Of a stretch of DNA of 64,000 bases, positions 9,859 through 21,809 are shown in pieces. Below the pieces are notes generated by a model, which saw only the letters and a program-made list of their open reading frames with translations, was not told where the DNA came from and searched no databases. The position numbers and the translations under genes are program-made. Every line of letters starts with the position of its first letter. The stretch's first letter is position 1. Origin of the DNA: Rhabdophis nuchalis (Eukaryota; Chordata; Lepidosauria; Squamata; Natricidae); NCBI GenBank assembly GCA_039707465.1, contig CM077648.1, positions 19,444,119-19,508,118 on the forward strand. The letters run 5' to 3'.

Positions 9859-10247
9859 GGTAATCCTCGTCTTATAACAGTTCATTTAGTGACCGTTCAA
9901 AGTTACAATGGCACTGAAAAAAGTGACTTATGGCCGTTTTTCACAGTTACAACCTTTGCAACATCCCCATGTTCATGTGGTCAAAATTCAGATGGCAACT
10001 GGTTCATACTTATGACCGTTTCAGCATCCCAGGGTCACGTGATCTGATTTTGCAACCTTCTGAAAAGCAAAGTCAATGGGGAAGCCAGATCCACTTAACA
10101 ACCATGTTACTCACTTAACCACTGTACTGATTCACTTAACAAATCTGTTGAGAAAGATAATAAAATGGAGCAAAACTCGCTTAACAAATTTCTCACTGAG
10201 CAACAAATTTTGGGCTCAATTGTGGTCATAAACTGAGAACTACATGT
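9859..10247. mobile_element. TA-type MITE (CAGGTAGTCC family)
   Basis: Starts GGTAATCCTCGTCTTA just after TA and ends GAGAACTACATG. The interior matches the 49474-49830 copy in reverse order, for example ACTTAACAACCATGTTAC and CATCCCCATG. It is diverged at both tips. Confidence 0.75.
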
Positions 10248-10249
10248 GT

Positions 10250-11480
10250 TTACAGAGACATAGTATGTTAGAATAGAAACTATACTTATTATGTTTAAAT
10301 TTAGCATATTGTATGAACCCCAATGCTGAGAATCTTTTGGAAATCTGGGATGATGCCAGGAAAAAGATCTTTGTATTACATTCTTCTTTTACACAGTGTT
10401 GAAGATGAAAATGGAAGGCTTCCAAAATTGAAGTATTACCTTGAAATCAGCTTTATTAAATTAAGTGGCCTGGCATCATAGGAAGAGGAATAGCTTATTT
10501 CTTTGATCTTATAAAGAACAGAACTAAATCTGAGTTATTGAGTTGTTTTAATTTTTCTATTAAAGCAAGCAAGAAACGGGAAGATGAATAAGATATCATT
10601 GGTACTGAAAGGGCATAGGATTAGATTATAACATTAACAGTATTAGGGTTATGCTTCCTATTATTTCCTAACTTTTTTTTTCTTAATTTGATAAATTAAT
10701 TGTGTAATGGTAAAGTAACAGGCCAATTCCTGCTGGATAATGGCAGCCGCATAAATTTGGTCAATAATTCCCCCCCTCCCCCCACGATATAGAATAACAG
10801 TGAAATCATTTTAATACCTATAACTATAACTAAGTTGGTTATAACCCTCATATGGTTTTTTCCTTATTTGGTCATTTTTTGTTCTTGGCACAACAGACAC
10901 CAGTCTTGTCAAAACCTGAATGTCTGTCATTGCTTTATTCCAGTTAGCTATTATATTGCTTGAAATGTTTTTCTTTTTTCTTTCGCCTTGTTGCTCAGCA
11001 TTAAAAATTCCTTATGTTGACAGCTGATTCGAACTGTTGATGGGTTTTGGGGTTTTCCAATAAAAATGCTTATTTTTTTCTCTCCTTTAAGTACATATTG
11101 TAAGCTTTGTATAGGCATGGCATGTTCCACTTATGTACATATAAGAGAGTTTTGTATTGCAAACCTCCCTTTTTAATAACATAACATGGCAAACCCTTAT
11201 TCATAACATTCGTATAGCCATGTATCTCATAACAAACCCTGAATGGCTCCCAATCAAAAGTTAAAAACAGCATAAAAGCCACGTTAAAGTTATAAAAACT
11301 AAAACAATTAGAAACAAAAACCTGCCTCTCAAGTCAAACCTCTGATGTCTTCTCTTTGAAATCTTCTCTTTTTATCCCAGCACTGGGGGTAGAAACCAGG
11401 TTTCTAAAAGCCTTATGGAAGACTCAGACCGCAGAGGCCTGTCAAATTTCAGGGAAAGAGTTTTTTCACAGGACCGGGCC
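10250..11480. other. Intronic DNA, no feature recognised
   Basis: AT-rich sequence with short chance frames. A C-run lies near 10769-10783. No splice-flanked exon candidate was found. Confidence 0.5.
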
Positions 11481-11487
11481 TGCCATA

Positions 11488-12330
11488 GAAAAGAATAGAA
11501 TAACAGAGTTGGAAGGGACTTTGGAGGTCTTCTAGTCCAACCCCCTGCTTAGGCAGGAAACCCTACACCTCTTCAGACAAATGATTATCCAACATCTTCT
11601 TTAAAACTTCCAGTGTTGGAGTGTTCACAACTTCTGGAGGCAAGTTGTTCCACTGATTGATTGTTCTGACTGTCTAATTAACTATTCTGTCAGGAGGTTT
11701 CTCTTAGGTCTAAGTTGCTTCTCTCCTTGATTAGTTTCCACCCATTACTTCTTGTCCTATCCTCAGGTGCTTTGGGGAATAGCTTGACTCCCTCTTCTTT
11801 GTGACAACCCCTGAGATATTAGAACACTGCTATCATGTCACCCCATGTCTTTCTTTTCATAAGACTAGACATATCCATTTCCTGCAATCCTTCTTTATAT
11901 GTTTTAGCCTCCAGTCCCCTAATCATCTTTGTTGTTCTTCTCTGCACTCTTTCTAGAGTCTCCACATCTTTTCTACATCGTGGCGATCAAAACTGAATGC
12001 AGTATTCCAAGTGTGGCCTTACCAAGGCCTTATAAAGTGGTATTAACACTTCCCGTGATCTTGATTCTATCCCTCTGCTTCTGCAGCCTAGAACTGTGTT
12101 GGCTTTTTAGGCAGCTGCTGCACACTGCTGGCTCATATTTAAATGGTTGTCTCCTAGGACTCCAAGATCCCTCTCACAGTTACTACTATTGAGCAAGGTA
12201 CCACCTATACTGTACCTGTGCATTTCGTTTTTCTTGCTTAAAACTTTTTTCCACATTGAATTTCATTTTGTTAGATAGCGCCCAATGTTCATGTCTGTCA
12301 AGATCATTCTGTATCTTAAGCCTATCTCCT
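11488..12330 (-). mobile_element. CR1 LINE, longest 3' fragment
   Basis: Starts with the reverse complement of the CR1 3' end (ACAGAGTTGGAAGGGAC). Going right it covers the 3'UTR, the ORF2 C-terminal tail and about 500 bp of more upstream ORF2, including the ACTGGAGGCTAAAAC and AATACTGCATTCAG regions on the minus strand. The frame is broken by indels and the element is inactive. At over 800 bp it is the most complete CR1 here; the others end at 300-450 bp. Confidence 0.88.
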
Positions 12331-12410
12331 GGGCTTATTATCTTATTATTATCTTATTATATTATTTAAGGAAGGGACTATGAATAATTTTATGGAACTA
12401 CAGGTAATCC

Positions 12411-12779
12411 TCACCTTACAACCATAATTGAGCCCAAAATGTATGTTGTTAAGTGAGAAATTTGTTGAGTGAGTGCCCCCCCTCATTTTAAGACTTTTCT
12501 TGCCACATTTGTTAAGTGAATCATTGCAGTTGTTAAATTAGTAACCTGGTTGTTAAGTGAATCTGTCTTCCCCATTGACTTTGCTGGTCAGACTCGGTGA
12601 CCCTGCCACCGTCATAAATATGAGTCAGTTGTCAAGCATCAGAATGCAAATCACATGACCATGGGGATGCCACAACAGTTATAAGTGTGAAAAATGGTCA
12701 TAAGCCACTTTTTAAAGTGTAAAGATGTTGTGACCTTGAATGGTCACTAAATGAACCATTGTAAATCGACAACTATCTG
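12411..12779. mobile_element. TA-type MITE (CAGGTAGTCC family)
   Basis: CAGGTAATCCTCACCTTACA at the left and GTAAATCGACAACTATCTG at the right form inverted ends, with TA on both sides (12409-12410 and 12780-12781). Same internal order as the 49474-49830 copy. Confidence 0.82.
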
Positions 12780-12863
12780 TATTCCCCCCCCCCCCCAATA
12801 TATACACCAGATGTGTGATTGCATAAAAACAGGCTACAGAAATACATTAAATTGATATACAAG

Positions 12864-13094
12864 TCGTAGTGGCGCAGTGGTTAGAATGCAGTACTGCAGG
12901 CTACTTCTGCTGACTTCCGGCTGCCTGCAATTTAGCAGTTCAAATCTCACCAGGCTGAAGATTGACTCAGCCTTCCATCCTTACAAGGTGGGTAAAATGA
13001 GGACCCAGATTGTTGGGGGCAATATGCTGACTCTGTAAACCGCTTAGAGGGCAGTAAAGCACTGTGAGGCAGTATATAAATCTTAAGAGCTATT
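12864..13094 (+). mobile_element. tRNA-derived SINE with LINE-like tail
   Basis: Head GTGGCGCAGTGGTTAGAATG and box-B-like AGTTCAAATCTC at about 12938-12949. Central GGGGGCAATATGCTGAC, tail GGCAGTATATAAATC. Same family as 8283-8495, on the opposite strand. Confidence 0.78.
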
Positions 13095-13100
13095 GCTATG

Positions 13101-13486
13101 CAGGTATGACCACAATTGAGCCCAAAATTTCCATAGTTATAAAGGTAAGTGAATTGCATCTAATTTTTTGATCTTTGCTGCCACAGTTAAGCGAGTCAGT
13201 GCAGTTGTTAAGTGGATCTTTCAGTTGTTAAACAAATTTGGCTTCCTCCATTGACTTACCTTGAGGGAAGCTGCCTGGAAAGGACACAAATAGTGATCAC
13301 ATGACCCCAGCACAGTGCAACTGTCATAAACACAGGAGAGTTGGCAAGTGCCTAAATTTTGATCAGGTGACACTATACTGATGCTGCAATGGTCATAAGT
13401 GTGAAAACTGGTCGTAAGTCACTTTTTTTCAATGCTGTGGTAATTTAGAATGATTACTAAACAGAAGTTTGCAAGGTGACAACCTG
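13101..13486. mobile_element. TA-type MITE (CAGGTAGTCC family), diverged
   Basis: CAGGTATGACCACAATTGAG at the left and GGTGACAACCTG before TA at the right. The middle matches the family (AGTTGTTAAGTGGATC, then CATGACCCC). It directly follows the SINE at 12864-13094. Confidence 0.7.
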
Positions 13487-13489
13487 TAT

Positions 13490-13800
13490 AACCCCATGCC
13501 CTCCAAATGAAATAAAAATTGCATAGTACTTTTGGTTGAAACCCAGTGTGATAGTGAGTGATTAAGCTACTCAGCTGACACTAAGAGACCTAATGTCTGG
13601 TCTCGTCTAAACTGGGCTTTGAGCCAATCACTCTCCCTTGATAGAGTAGTTGTTAATGGGAAAAAGTTGGAAGACAGAGTGCTGTCTAAAAACAAAATAA
13701 ATCTGAAAAGTAAATAAACCTGCCTGAATAAATTTGAAATGAAAGTTTAATAGCAGCTGCTTTCAAACAACATGCAGAGGTGTTTACTGTGGCCTTATTC
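13490..13800. other. Intronic DNA, no feature recognised
   Basis: No repeat or coding signal recognised. Confidence 0.45.
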
Positions 13801-13807
13801 TAGCCTT

Positions 13808-14122
13808 GTGTTGGAGAACCTATGGTACGTGTTCCACAGGTGGCACACAGCGCCCTCTCTATGGACATGCGAGCCGTCACTCTAGTCCAGCTCTACCTCG
13901 CATGCTCACATGCCTCCCACCAACCAGCTGGTCATCGGGTCTCTGCTGCGCATGCATGGGGGGTTGCAGGGTGCATGCATGGGGGTACGTGCATGCATGA
14001 GGGGTGGAGCATGTGGGGGGGTGGCACACACATTTGCTGGGGACGGGATCCTTTTTGGGGTTCGGGCGTGCACTTGCGCGCTTTGGGCACTCACTTTGGA
14101 AAACGTTAGTCATCATTGTTCT
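13808..14122. mobile_element. Diverged hAT-like element (GGAGAACCTATGG ends)
   Basis: TTGGAGAACCTATGGTACG, followed by GGTGGCACACAGC, resembles the ends of the elements at 23851, 26531, 36800 and 57961. The body is GC-rich with GCATGCATG repeats. The right limit is uncertain and no target duplication was identified. Open frames here on both strands reflect the GC-rich composition. Confidence 0.45.
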
Positions 14123-15250
14123 AGCCTGCACTTGTGAGAAGAAGTATAAACGTCTTCTCTCAGTCATTGTTTTTAGACAGTATAGTAAATATTAACATCT
14201 AGATTTTCATTATTGTTGTTATTTTGCTTAATAGTGGCTACACTGGATATTGGATGGCTGCCAGTAATCTATTTATAGTCCCTGACTTATAAATCGGGCT
14301 GCGGCCAGATTTAAGATCTCTTTGTCCAGCTGAATATTACCCCTAGAATATTTATTTTTGACTTGTCAGATAACGATATATGCTAGAACCACTTACTCAG
14401 TTTATAGCCACGTTTAAATGAAATATCAGTTAAAAAGCAAATTAAAGCAGAAGTTGAATTAAGGTTTTTTTTTTTTTAAAGTCAACCACCTTACCTATCA
14501 TAATCTTAAACTTCAGATTAAGTTTGGTTAACTGAAGTCATAATTTGAGAGAGGGAATAAGAATGTGCTGGATTTCTACTCTGTCAAATACTAAAAGCAG
14601 GGGGGGAAAGAAATTCAGAATACAAAATGTTATAAATACAACATAAATTATAAAACATCTGTAAATATTTAATAAAGGTCATGAAAGGTGTGTCTGATAA
14701 GAGTTCCTAAATACTTGAGAATTGGGGGCCAAATGCAATTCACAAAGAATGTGTTCCATTGTCTGAGAGCAATTTAGGAAAAGAAGAAAGAGAGCCTTTG
14801 ATAGCAAGGATATCCTCAAAGGTACTTTCCAGTGGATCTTTAACATCTGGATGGATTTTATAATGTGAGGCACTCTGGTCGAGCAGTGAAGGCACCAGGT
14901 AGAAATCATGTATAGGATTAGCTTTTAAAAATTAGCGTCTAATATACAGCCCATTTTTAAGTAAATACTTCATATTGTAACCCCATTTTTTTCCTCTGCA
15001 GCCTCAGGTCGCATGTCACATCATCACAATAATTTAGTCAGTTTCTTTCAGTAGAACTTTCAAAGGCTCATTAGAAAAAGAATTTGTTTCCTAGGAAAAG
15101 CATATTTTTAAGTTTTTTGAAAGTTGCTAATAGTGTCCGTGCTAGCTACATAACATGCTTCAAAATGCAAGCCGTTTACCAAGAGAAAGTTGGAATTTTA
15201 GCTGTAGGAGTATAATTCTTGGCGTAATGATCCACATTTTGAAGCACATG
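14123..15250. other. Intronic DNA, no feature recognised
   Basis: AT-rich, with a T-run near 14467-14477. No feature recognised. Confidence 0.5.
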
Positions 15251-15252
15251 GG

Positions 15253-15450
15253 GATCGGGTGAAATTCAGCAGGTTCTGACAGGTTCTGGAGAACTGGTGG
15301 TGGAAATTTTGAGTACTTCAGACAACAGGCAGATACCACCTCTGGCTTGCCCCAGGAGTGGGGCGGGAATGGAGATTTTGCAGTATCCTTCCCCTGCCAT
15401 GCCCACAAGCCACGCCCACAGAAGCGGTAGTAAAAAAAAAATCATCACTG
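15253..15450. mobile_element. Diverged hAT MITE (AGCAGGTTCTGACC family)
   Basis: Shares its order with the clean copy at 59523-59776: AGCAGGTTCTGACAGG, TTTTGAGTACTTC, TTGCAGTATCCTTCCCC, then CACGCCCACAGAAGC. The borders are worn and no clear target duplication was read. Confidence 0.6.
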
Positions 15451-15514
15451 GTGGAGATAGAAAATTTTTGAATGATTCTCCATGTCTAGGAACAACAAAT
15501 AAAAGATATAGAAC

Positions 15515-15561
15515 AGTGTGTGTGTGTGCGCGCACGCACGAGCGTGCGCATGCACACACAC
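15515..15561. repeat. Alternating purine-pyrimidine tract (TG)n/(CG)/(CA)n
   Basis: About 47 bp of nearly unbroken purine-pyrimidine alternation: GTGTGTGTGTG, then GCGCGCACGCACG, then GCGTGCGCATGC, then ACACACAC. Such sequence is prone to form Z-DNA, and the TG and CA arms can pair. Confidence 0.8.
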
Positions 15562-16655
15562 GAATTGCACAGCATGAGTTCCCTCAGCTTTTTTAGTCCT
15601 TCGTATAATCATATTTGCAAAAACTGAAAAATAGATCTTTAGCATTTTTGATGGGAAACAGATAAACTAGAGCGTAATTCTTGAATGAGATATATTGCCG
15701 TTAAGCAAGTCCAAATTCTACCCCCACCTGTCTCCACATGTGGCCATCTCTCTTCTGTGTACTCCATGCAGCTATTGACCATAAAGATTTGCCTCACGCA
15801 GGGCAGAATATGAGACTGCGAAGTCTGGCGTCATTTCCTGAAGAATATATAGGATCTCTATATAGTTTGCCATGAATGAAGTAAAAGAAAATAAAAATAA
15901 AAGCTATAAATGAAATGAATAAAATCATCTTTGTGTCCATATTATAAATTTGCTAGACTACACAGAATACACAAAAGTAGATAAAGGGTTTTCTTTGGCG
16001 CATTAAATTACCTGGAACAACTCTGATTTCACAAAGAAAACCACTAATGTGACTCCCAGATACACGTTACTTGAAGCTTGGCAAGAAGAATGTATGAAGA
16101 GTATTTTGGAATCCATATTATTGCAGGCTGACATACTGTGGCCCGGTATGTGTCTAATGACATTTACAGTACTAGCAAATGTCATGTACATTTGGGATTT
16201 GGGCTCGGGCAGAGTTTGCCCAGCAGTAAATATACTGCAGTGATGCAGTACCTCAGCTATGAAATATCCAAACCGGCAATATCCTATGTCTCCCGGCAGT
16301 ATCCTATGTCTCCCGTCCATCTGGGAAACCAAATGCTTTCTCAGCTGATTTGTTCATTAGTGACTCATTAAGAATCTTTGAGGTGTGAAAAATAGTGCCT
16401 TACCACAAATCAGGAAGCTTGAATGCCAATACGACTCGAATTGTAGTTTTGATTAGCTAATACTCCTTGCAAAAAAAAAAAGGTTGTAAAACTTCAAATG
16501 TTCATAGACATTACAGTTGTCTCTTTCAAAAAGATGATAAATGTCAGCAAGTAGGGAAGATCCAAGAGACTTGCTTGTTTTAATTAGATGATCAGGTAAA
16601 TTAGTGGCAGAGGAACAGTTTAAGGAACAGTACTCAAATATTTATGCGCACAGGT
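15562..16655. other. Intronic DNA, largely repeat-free
   Basis: No transposon ends or exons recognised. A local duplication of about 20 bp (TATCCTATGTCTCCC twice) lies at 16276-16314. Confidence 0.5.
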
Positions 16656-16659
16656 CTCT

Positions 16660-16885
16660 CTGTTTTCCCAAAAATAAGACCTCCCTGCCCAATCGGGCTT
16701 TTGAGCACATGTGCTAAAATAAGCCCTCCCCAAAAATATTGCAACACAGCAGCAGCTGCCATGATGTGACCACGCTTGCTGCCTCCTGCACCTCAAAAAT
16801 AATAAGATCTCCCTGAAAATAAGACCAACTGCTTATTTCGTGGGTCAAAAGAAAATAAGCCTATGTTTTATTTTTGGGGAAACAG
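16660..16885. mobile_element. DNA MITE (TTTTCCCnAAAATAAGAC family)
   Basis: CTGTTTTCCCAAAAATAAGA at the left and GGGGAAACAG at the right are inverted ends. The interior is the reverse complement of the copies at 20788 and 44095 (GCACCTCAAAAATAATAAG). It is about 226 bp and non-coding. Confidence 0.75.
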
Positions 16886-17149
16886 TGTGTAGAATAAAAA
16901 CGCACATTTCTCTTAGAATTGAATGTAAAATAAAAATGTCGTAATAAACGTGAATTCCAATAAACTCAGCACTTATTTGATATGTAAAATACTTAGAATT
17001 CACATTTCTTAGGACATTTTTATTTTGTTTCTAAGTAAGAGATGTGTATTTTAAGAGAGAAGTGGATTTCAATTCAATTCTGGAAATTCACAGTGAATTA
17101 TTTCAGAGTTGTTTGACTGTAGGCACCCAATGTTAAAGACAAAATGACT

Positions 17150-17500
17150 TTTTGTCTTATCAACATTAAGATTGGGGTATTGGTTGGCTAATGCTTCCTT
17201 CTTGAATCCTAACATCCCAGAGCACTTTAGCTTCTTGATTTTCTATTAGCTTTATCTATTTTGTGGTCCTAACAGTCCTTGCTTGCATTATTTCTTGCAG
17301 GTATTCCAGTGCTCCAATTGTGCTACTTTATCTTGCCATTGTTTGCAGTCAGTCTGTGAGACGTTCTTGCCATACCTAATTAGGCGATCCACTGTTTCTT
17401 TGCTGTTCATTGCTCTCTTGTAATTGTGGCCTTGAATTCATTTTTTCTTAAAGCTTGGTCTTGTGTAGCTGGTATTATCCTCTTTGTCACTTTACTATAA
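17150..17500 (-). mobile_element. Possible decayed LINE fragment
   Basis: On the minus strand about 40 codons at 17300-17425 are open and read KETVDRLIRYGKNVS and then VAQLEHWNTCKK before a stop. The pattern recalls the C-terminal region of some restriction-like-endonuclease LINEs, but the resemblance is from memory and weak. No tail or target duplication was found. Confidence 0.25.
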
Positions 17501-18175
17501 TACTACCCAGAGTAGAATTCTGTTTTTATTCTCAATGATATTATTATTTTAGCATTAACTTGCAGCTGAGGTTCTTACATGGTTTGACCCTTTTCTTGGT
17601 CTTGAGTAGTGTCATTAACTTCTTTCCCTCCCACAAAGGAATTGTTTTACACAAATGCAGTGGCAGTGGCAGTCCCAAACTGGAGCTTTGACTCACAAAC
17701 ACACAGTTATTAATTGTTCCATTATCTTCAAGTATGCCCAAAATATCCTCTTGGGGATAATTGTCCCCATTTCATGAGTCCCTGGCTTACAAGGAAAGAG
17801 TTGAAAGATTGGTGATGAAATTGAATCCAGTGATTTGACTAGCTGTCCCTTTCTTATCAGGTTAGGAGAGGATACATGAGAAATAGAGAGCAGGATCCCT
17901 ATAAATAGCATTTGGCCGAGTATGCATTATCTTCCATAAACCATTCCAAATCAGACATTGAGCATTACCTTGCCAAAAAGAAGCATGTGCTTACTAAAAG
18001 GAACAAACACCGATAGCAATAAATCTGAATACGTTGTGTGACAGACACAATCAGGTGAACGAGTTACTTTAAGTATCCCACAGTTTTCAAACGGTCTAAA
18101 GCCAATGTACTTCAAACGCACAGAATCAATGAGATTCGTTTCAGACAGAAGGGAAAAAAACAGTAGCAATAGTGC
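17501..18175. other. Intronic DNA, no feature recognised
   Basis: No feature recognised. Confidence 0.45.
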
Positions 18176-18400
18176 TTAGACTTATATATTATTTCACAGT
18201 GCCTTTACATCCCTCTCTAAGTGGTTTACAGAGTCAGCCTATTGCCCCCAACAATCTGTGTTCTCATTTTACCCACCTTGGAAGGATGGAAGGCTGATTC
18301 AACCTTGAGCCAGTGAGATTTGAACTTCCAAACTGCAGCTAGTAGTCAGTTAAAGTAGTCTACAGTACTGCACTCTAACCACTGCACCATCTCGGCTCTA
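18176..18400 (-). mobile_element. tRNA-derived SINE with LINE-like tail
   Basis: Reverse-strand copy of the family at 12864. The tail is at the left (TTAGACTTATATATTATTTC), the ATTGCCCCCAACAATC block is in the middle, and a decayed head is at the right (CTAACCACTGCACCATCTC). Confidence 0.78.
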
Positions 18401-18930
18401 CCTCTTTCAAGAACAAAATCCCAGCAGAAAATAAAGGACAGTTACCTGCTCCTTGATTAAATGTAATGAACCAAAGATACATAAATGTAATGGACCTAAG
18501 ACAGGGAGATTTCAGAAACATTGTCTTCAATATCGCAGCAGTCTAGCAGTAGAAATAATTTTCGAATGAGCACGGCAACCTTTGGTAGAGGTTTCCGGGA
18601 ACAGTTGGGTTGATGTTTTGAAGTCTTGAATTAAATAATGGGAATCCCTAATCTCCCACACACACACACCCAGTTCTATCAATTCCCTTTATGGTTGATA
18701 TTGGCTAAGTAGCATGTAGGCAAAGCTTATCTGCTTAATTAAATATGGGCCACCCAAAATATTAACAAATAACAAGGAGCATTGGGTTAAAGCACCCAAA
18801 TCATTGCATGCTTATGATCATTGTTTTCCTGTATTTTCCTATTGTTGAGATCTCTTTTTTAATTGGATATTTTGGACTGAATAAATTGGTTATATGAATT
18901 CAGGTTTACCTTCCTTATGAGAAAGCAGTC
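18401..18930. other. Intronic DNA, no feature recognised
   Basis: A short CA run lies at 18657-18669. No other feature recognised. Confidence 0.45.
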
Positions 18931-18934
18931 ATAA

Positions 18935-19215
18935 GTAGATTAACAGAGTTGGAAGGGGCCTTGTAGGTCACCTAGTCCAACCCCTTGCCAAAATAGGAGA
19001 CTCTAAACCATTTTTGACAAATGGCAGTCCAATCTCATCTTGAAAGCATCCAGTGATAAAGCTCTCACAACTTCTGGAGGCAAGCTGTTCCATTTGTTGG
19101 TCATAAAATTTCTCCTTATTTCTTGGTTGAATCTCTCCTTGATCAGTTTCCATCATTATTCCTTGTCTGGCCCCAATTCAGAAGAGTTATTGCTCAAGGT
19201 GATGCACAAGAGACT
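18935..19215 (-). mobile_element. CR1 LINE 3' fragment
   Basis: AACAGAGTTGGAAGGGGCC at the left is the CR1 3' end in reverse. The ORF2 tail follows with the Phe/Trp-rich block degraded. More diverged than the copies in the Helitron. Confidence 0.8.
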
Positions 19216-19225
19216 GGTCAATTAA

Positions 19226-19628
19226 TAAAGGTAAAGGTTCCCCTCACACATATGTGCCAGTCATTCCTAACTCTAAGGGACGATACTCATCTCTGTTTCA
19301 AAACCGAAGAGCCAGTGGTGTCCGAAGATGTCTCCGTGGTCATGTGACCGGCATGACTAAACGCCAAAGACACACTTCACACCAAAGTGGTTCCTATTTT
19401 TCTACTTGCATTTTTGCATGCTTTCGAACTGCTAGGTTCGCAGAAGCTGGAACAAGTAATGGGTGCTCACTGTTACGTGGCAGTAATTTAATTTAATTTA
19501 ATTTAATTTAATTTATTTAGATTTATAGAACCGCCCTTCTCCATTGAAATGGAGGGATTCGAACCGCTGAACTGCCGACTTTCTGTCTACAAGCTCAGTG
19601 TCTTAGCCAATGAGCCATCGTGCCCCTT
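19226..19628 (-). mobile_element. Sauria-like SINE, interrupted
   Basis: Reverse-strand SINE. The tail is at the left (GTAAAGGTTCCCCTC) and the body has CGAAGAGCCAG and CATGACTAAACGCC. The tRNA-like head at the right contains GATTCGAACC, the reverse of box B, at 19557-19566. The body is split from the head by about 63 bp (19484-19546) of (ATTTA)n plus ATTTATAGAACCGCCC, which looks like a LINE tail inserted in reverse. Confidence 0.78.
19484..19546 (-). mobile_element. Short LINE-tail insertion in SINE
   Basis: Starts as a TTTAA pentamer array and passes into ATTTATAGAACCGCCCTTCTCC. Reversed, this is the GGGCGG...TATAAAT ending common to the L2-like tails near 30720 and 37310. Its position between SINE body and head marks it as a later insertion. 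Confidence 0.5.
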
Positions 19629-19639
19629 AATGGTTAATT

Positions 19640-20780
19640 AATGGACAGCAGTAAATTGGCACCAGATAAGAGTTAATATAATTCAAGTGGAGATAGTCTT
19701 GGTATATGATTTTAGGCTGAGTCCTCTCTACCTACTCTTCTACAGTTTTATGTATTTATGCATTAAAATGGAATGGTAGGGAAACTGATTTAAATCAGCT
19801 TGCCAACACATCTTTTCTGATTATAGTTTGGTTTGTATTTGGAATATGGACCAAATCTGAACACTTTTAGAGTAAGTTAATGAGTTTGTTAATGCCAAAA
19901 TATGGACCATTTAGATATTTTATTAGTATGCATTTGGATGTACTAACATTGTAAGTAAATAAAAAAAAATATTTAAGTGTGACTAGACATATGTGACATT
20001 CCTGTGGGCCATATCCTATGTAATTCAGGGTTAGTTTGCGGTCTGGAGCTTTCCAGTGGCCTCATGAATTGGAGCCCAGAAATGCAGAAAGAAGAACTTT
20101 TAAGAAAAATAAACCTAATTTATGATCATGGATAAAGTACAAATACATTGGCAAAATTAAAGACCTGGAATCCAACATGAATCATTATTATATGAATGTT
20201 AGCTAAAACAACAGATATAATTGTTAAGCAGTTGAATGCCTGTTTTCAAAATAAAGATAAAATAGTTTTCTTTGAATAGGATACAGTAATTACATTCTCA
20301 CCAGTAAGTTCTGTGTCTCATTATGGCACTATAATGTTTTTAAGTAAACAAAAAGCCCATGAACCATACTTGAAATTAGATAGGATAGGAGCCCATGCAT
20401 GATATAGTAGGAAATAATCCCACATTGGCAGTCTGCATGGAAAGGATAATCTGTTTTTTCAATTTTTCCTTTCATTTAAAGTTTTTGTATGGTGATACCA
20501 TTCATTTATTTGCTGCTTGAACTTGACCTATTTTATTCCTTAGCCAAAGAGTCTGTAGTATTGTCTGCAGATGTGAAATCTTTGGTTAGAATCTTTCATA
20601 ATATCGGTACTGCATGGAAGGCTGGTTTCTAACTTTTGTTATATGTTATTATGTTATATTGGTGATCATTAACATTTCTTTCTTTTCCTGTGTTAGAATG
20701 CTTTACTCAAATCCTAAAATTAATTCAGTTTGTCCAGTGTACATTGGATTGGATCTGGCATATAAACACCCGTAATTAAA
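19640..20780. other. Intronic DNA, no feature recognised
   Basis: AT-rich. No transposon boundary or exon recognised. Confidence 0.5.
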
Positions 20781-20787
20781 TTATGTA

Positions 20788-21006
20788 CCATGTTTTCCCG
20801 AAAACAAGACAAGGTCTTATTTTCTTTTGACCTCCGAAATAAGCACTTGACCTTATTTTCGGGGAGGTCTTATCATTTTTGAGGTGCAGGAGGCAGTGAG
20901 TGTGGTCACCTCATGGCTGCTGCTGTGTTGCAATATTGTCGGGGGAGGGCTTATTTTAGTGCATGTGCTCAAAAGCCCGATTGGGCTTATTATCCGGGGA
21001 GGTCTT
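20788..21006. mobile_element. DNA MITE (TTTTCCCGAAAATAAGAC family)
   Basis: Starts CCATGTTTTCCCGAAAACAA after TA (20786-20787). Interior motifs TTTTTGAGGTGCAGGAGG and TCAAAAGCCCGATTGGGC match the copy at 44095. The right end is truncated near GGGGAGGTCTTTATT. Confidence 0.72.
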
Positions 21007-21009
21007 TAT

Positions 21010-21640
21010 TAATATATTTTTCTCACTCTACCTGGTTTGAATGGGGGGGAAAAAAGAACTTTGTATTTTTCTATTGTACAAATATAAGACATGAGAAGAT
21101 CAACTCAAGTTCAAAGGAAAATTGTATTTGAAATGGGACATTTAATTTTGATTTATTGTCAAAGAGGTTTAGTTTTATACTTAGGGTTTTGATACCAACT
21201 AAATGAACTGTTATGTGAAATAACAATTTTATCTGGCTTAGATCCTAAGATAAGCAAACTTAAAGGAATTTACAAAGGAATGTTTGCATTCCCTCAGCTG
21301 TTCTTGTTCTATCTATAAATCTTCTCTGGAAAGTTACATTTTGGAAGAAATATTGTGTCTGTAAATACCCTTAGAGGAGATGGTGCATGTCCAAAATCAG
21401 ACAGTTTTATAATTAGTTGGCTGAAGAAAATTTACAATGATGATGTTTTTGCACTCTTCCCCAATACTCCAATATGATCCTCCTCTATCTTTTGGTCAGT
21501 TCAAGAAGCTCCATGGAGAAAGAATACAAGATGCAGGAATTATCTTTTGAGAGTTAATTCACATCTTAGTAACCAATTTCTACATGCAACCTGAAAACAT
21601 TTGAACTCCATGGACATTTTCTTAAACAACTAAGTTGTCT
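21010..21640. other. Intronic DNA, no feature recognised
   Basis: No feature recognised. Confidence 0.45.
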
Positions 21641-21644
21641 TAAT

Positions 21645-21796
21645 CAGGGTTCGGGGCATGCAAGAAACCCGGGCCACGTAAACAAAGTCCCATTGGCATG
21701 ATGCAGGCAGCGTGTGAAACCTTGCCCCCTACAGTCCACGGAAAAACCTCTCTCCATGGAATTGGTCCCTGGTGCCCAAAAGGTTGGGGGCCACTG
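21645..21796. mobile_element. Short hAT copy related to 716-1877
   Basis: The right end GGTCCCTGGTGCCCAAAAGG followed by TTGGGGGCCACTG matches the right end of the 716-1877 element. The left end CAGGGTTCGGGG is diverged. The flanks GTCTTAAT and GTCTAATT are similar but not identical. Confidence 0.65.
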
Positions 21797-21809
21797 GTCT
21801 AATTGGGAT

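Noticed and set aside
13806..14195. Cluster of overlapping frames on both strands
   Set aside because: GC-rich hAT-like sequence with GCATGCATG repeats produces open frames in several phases.
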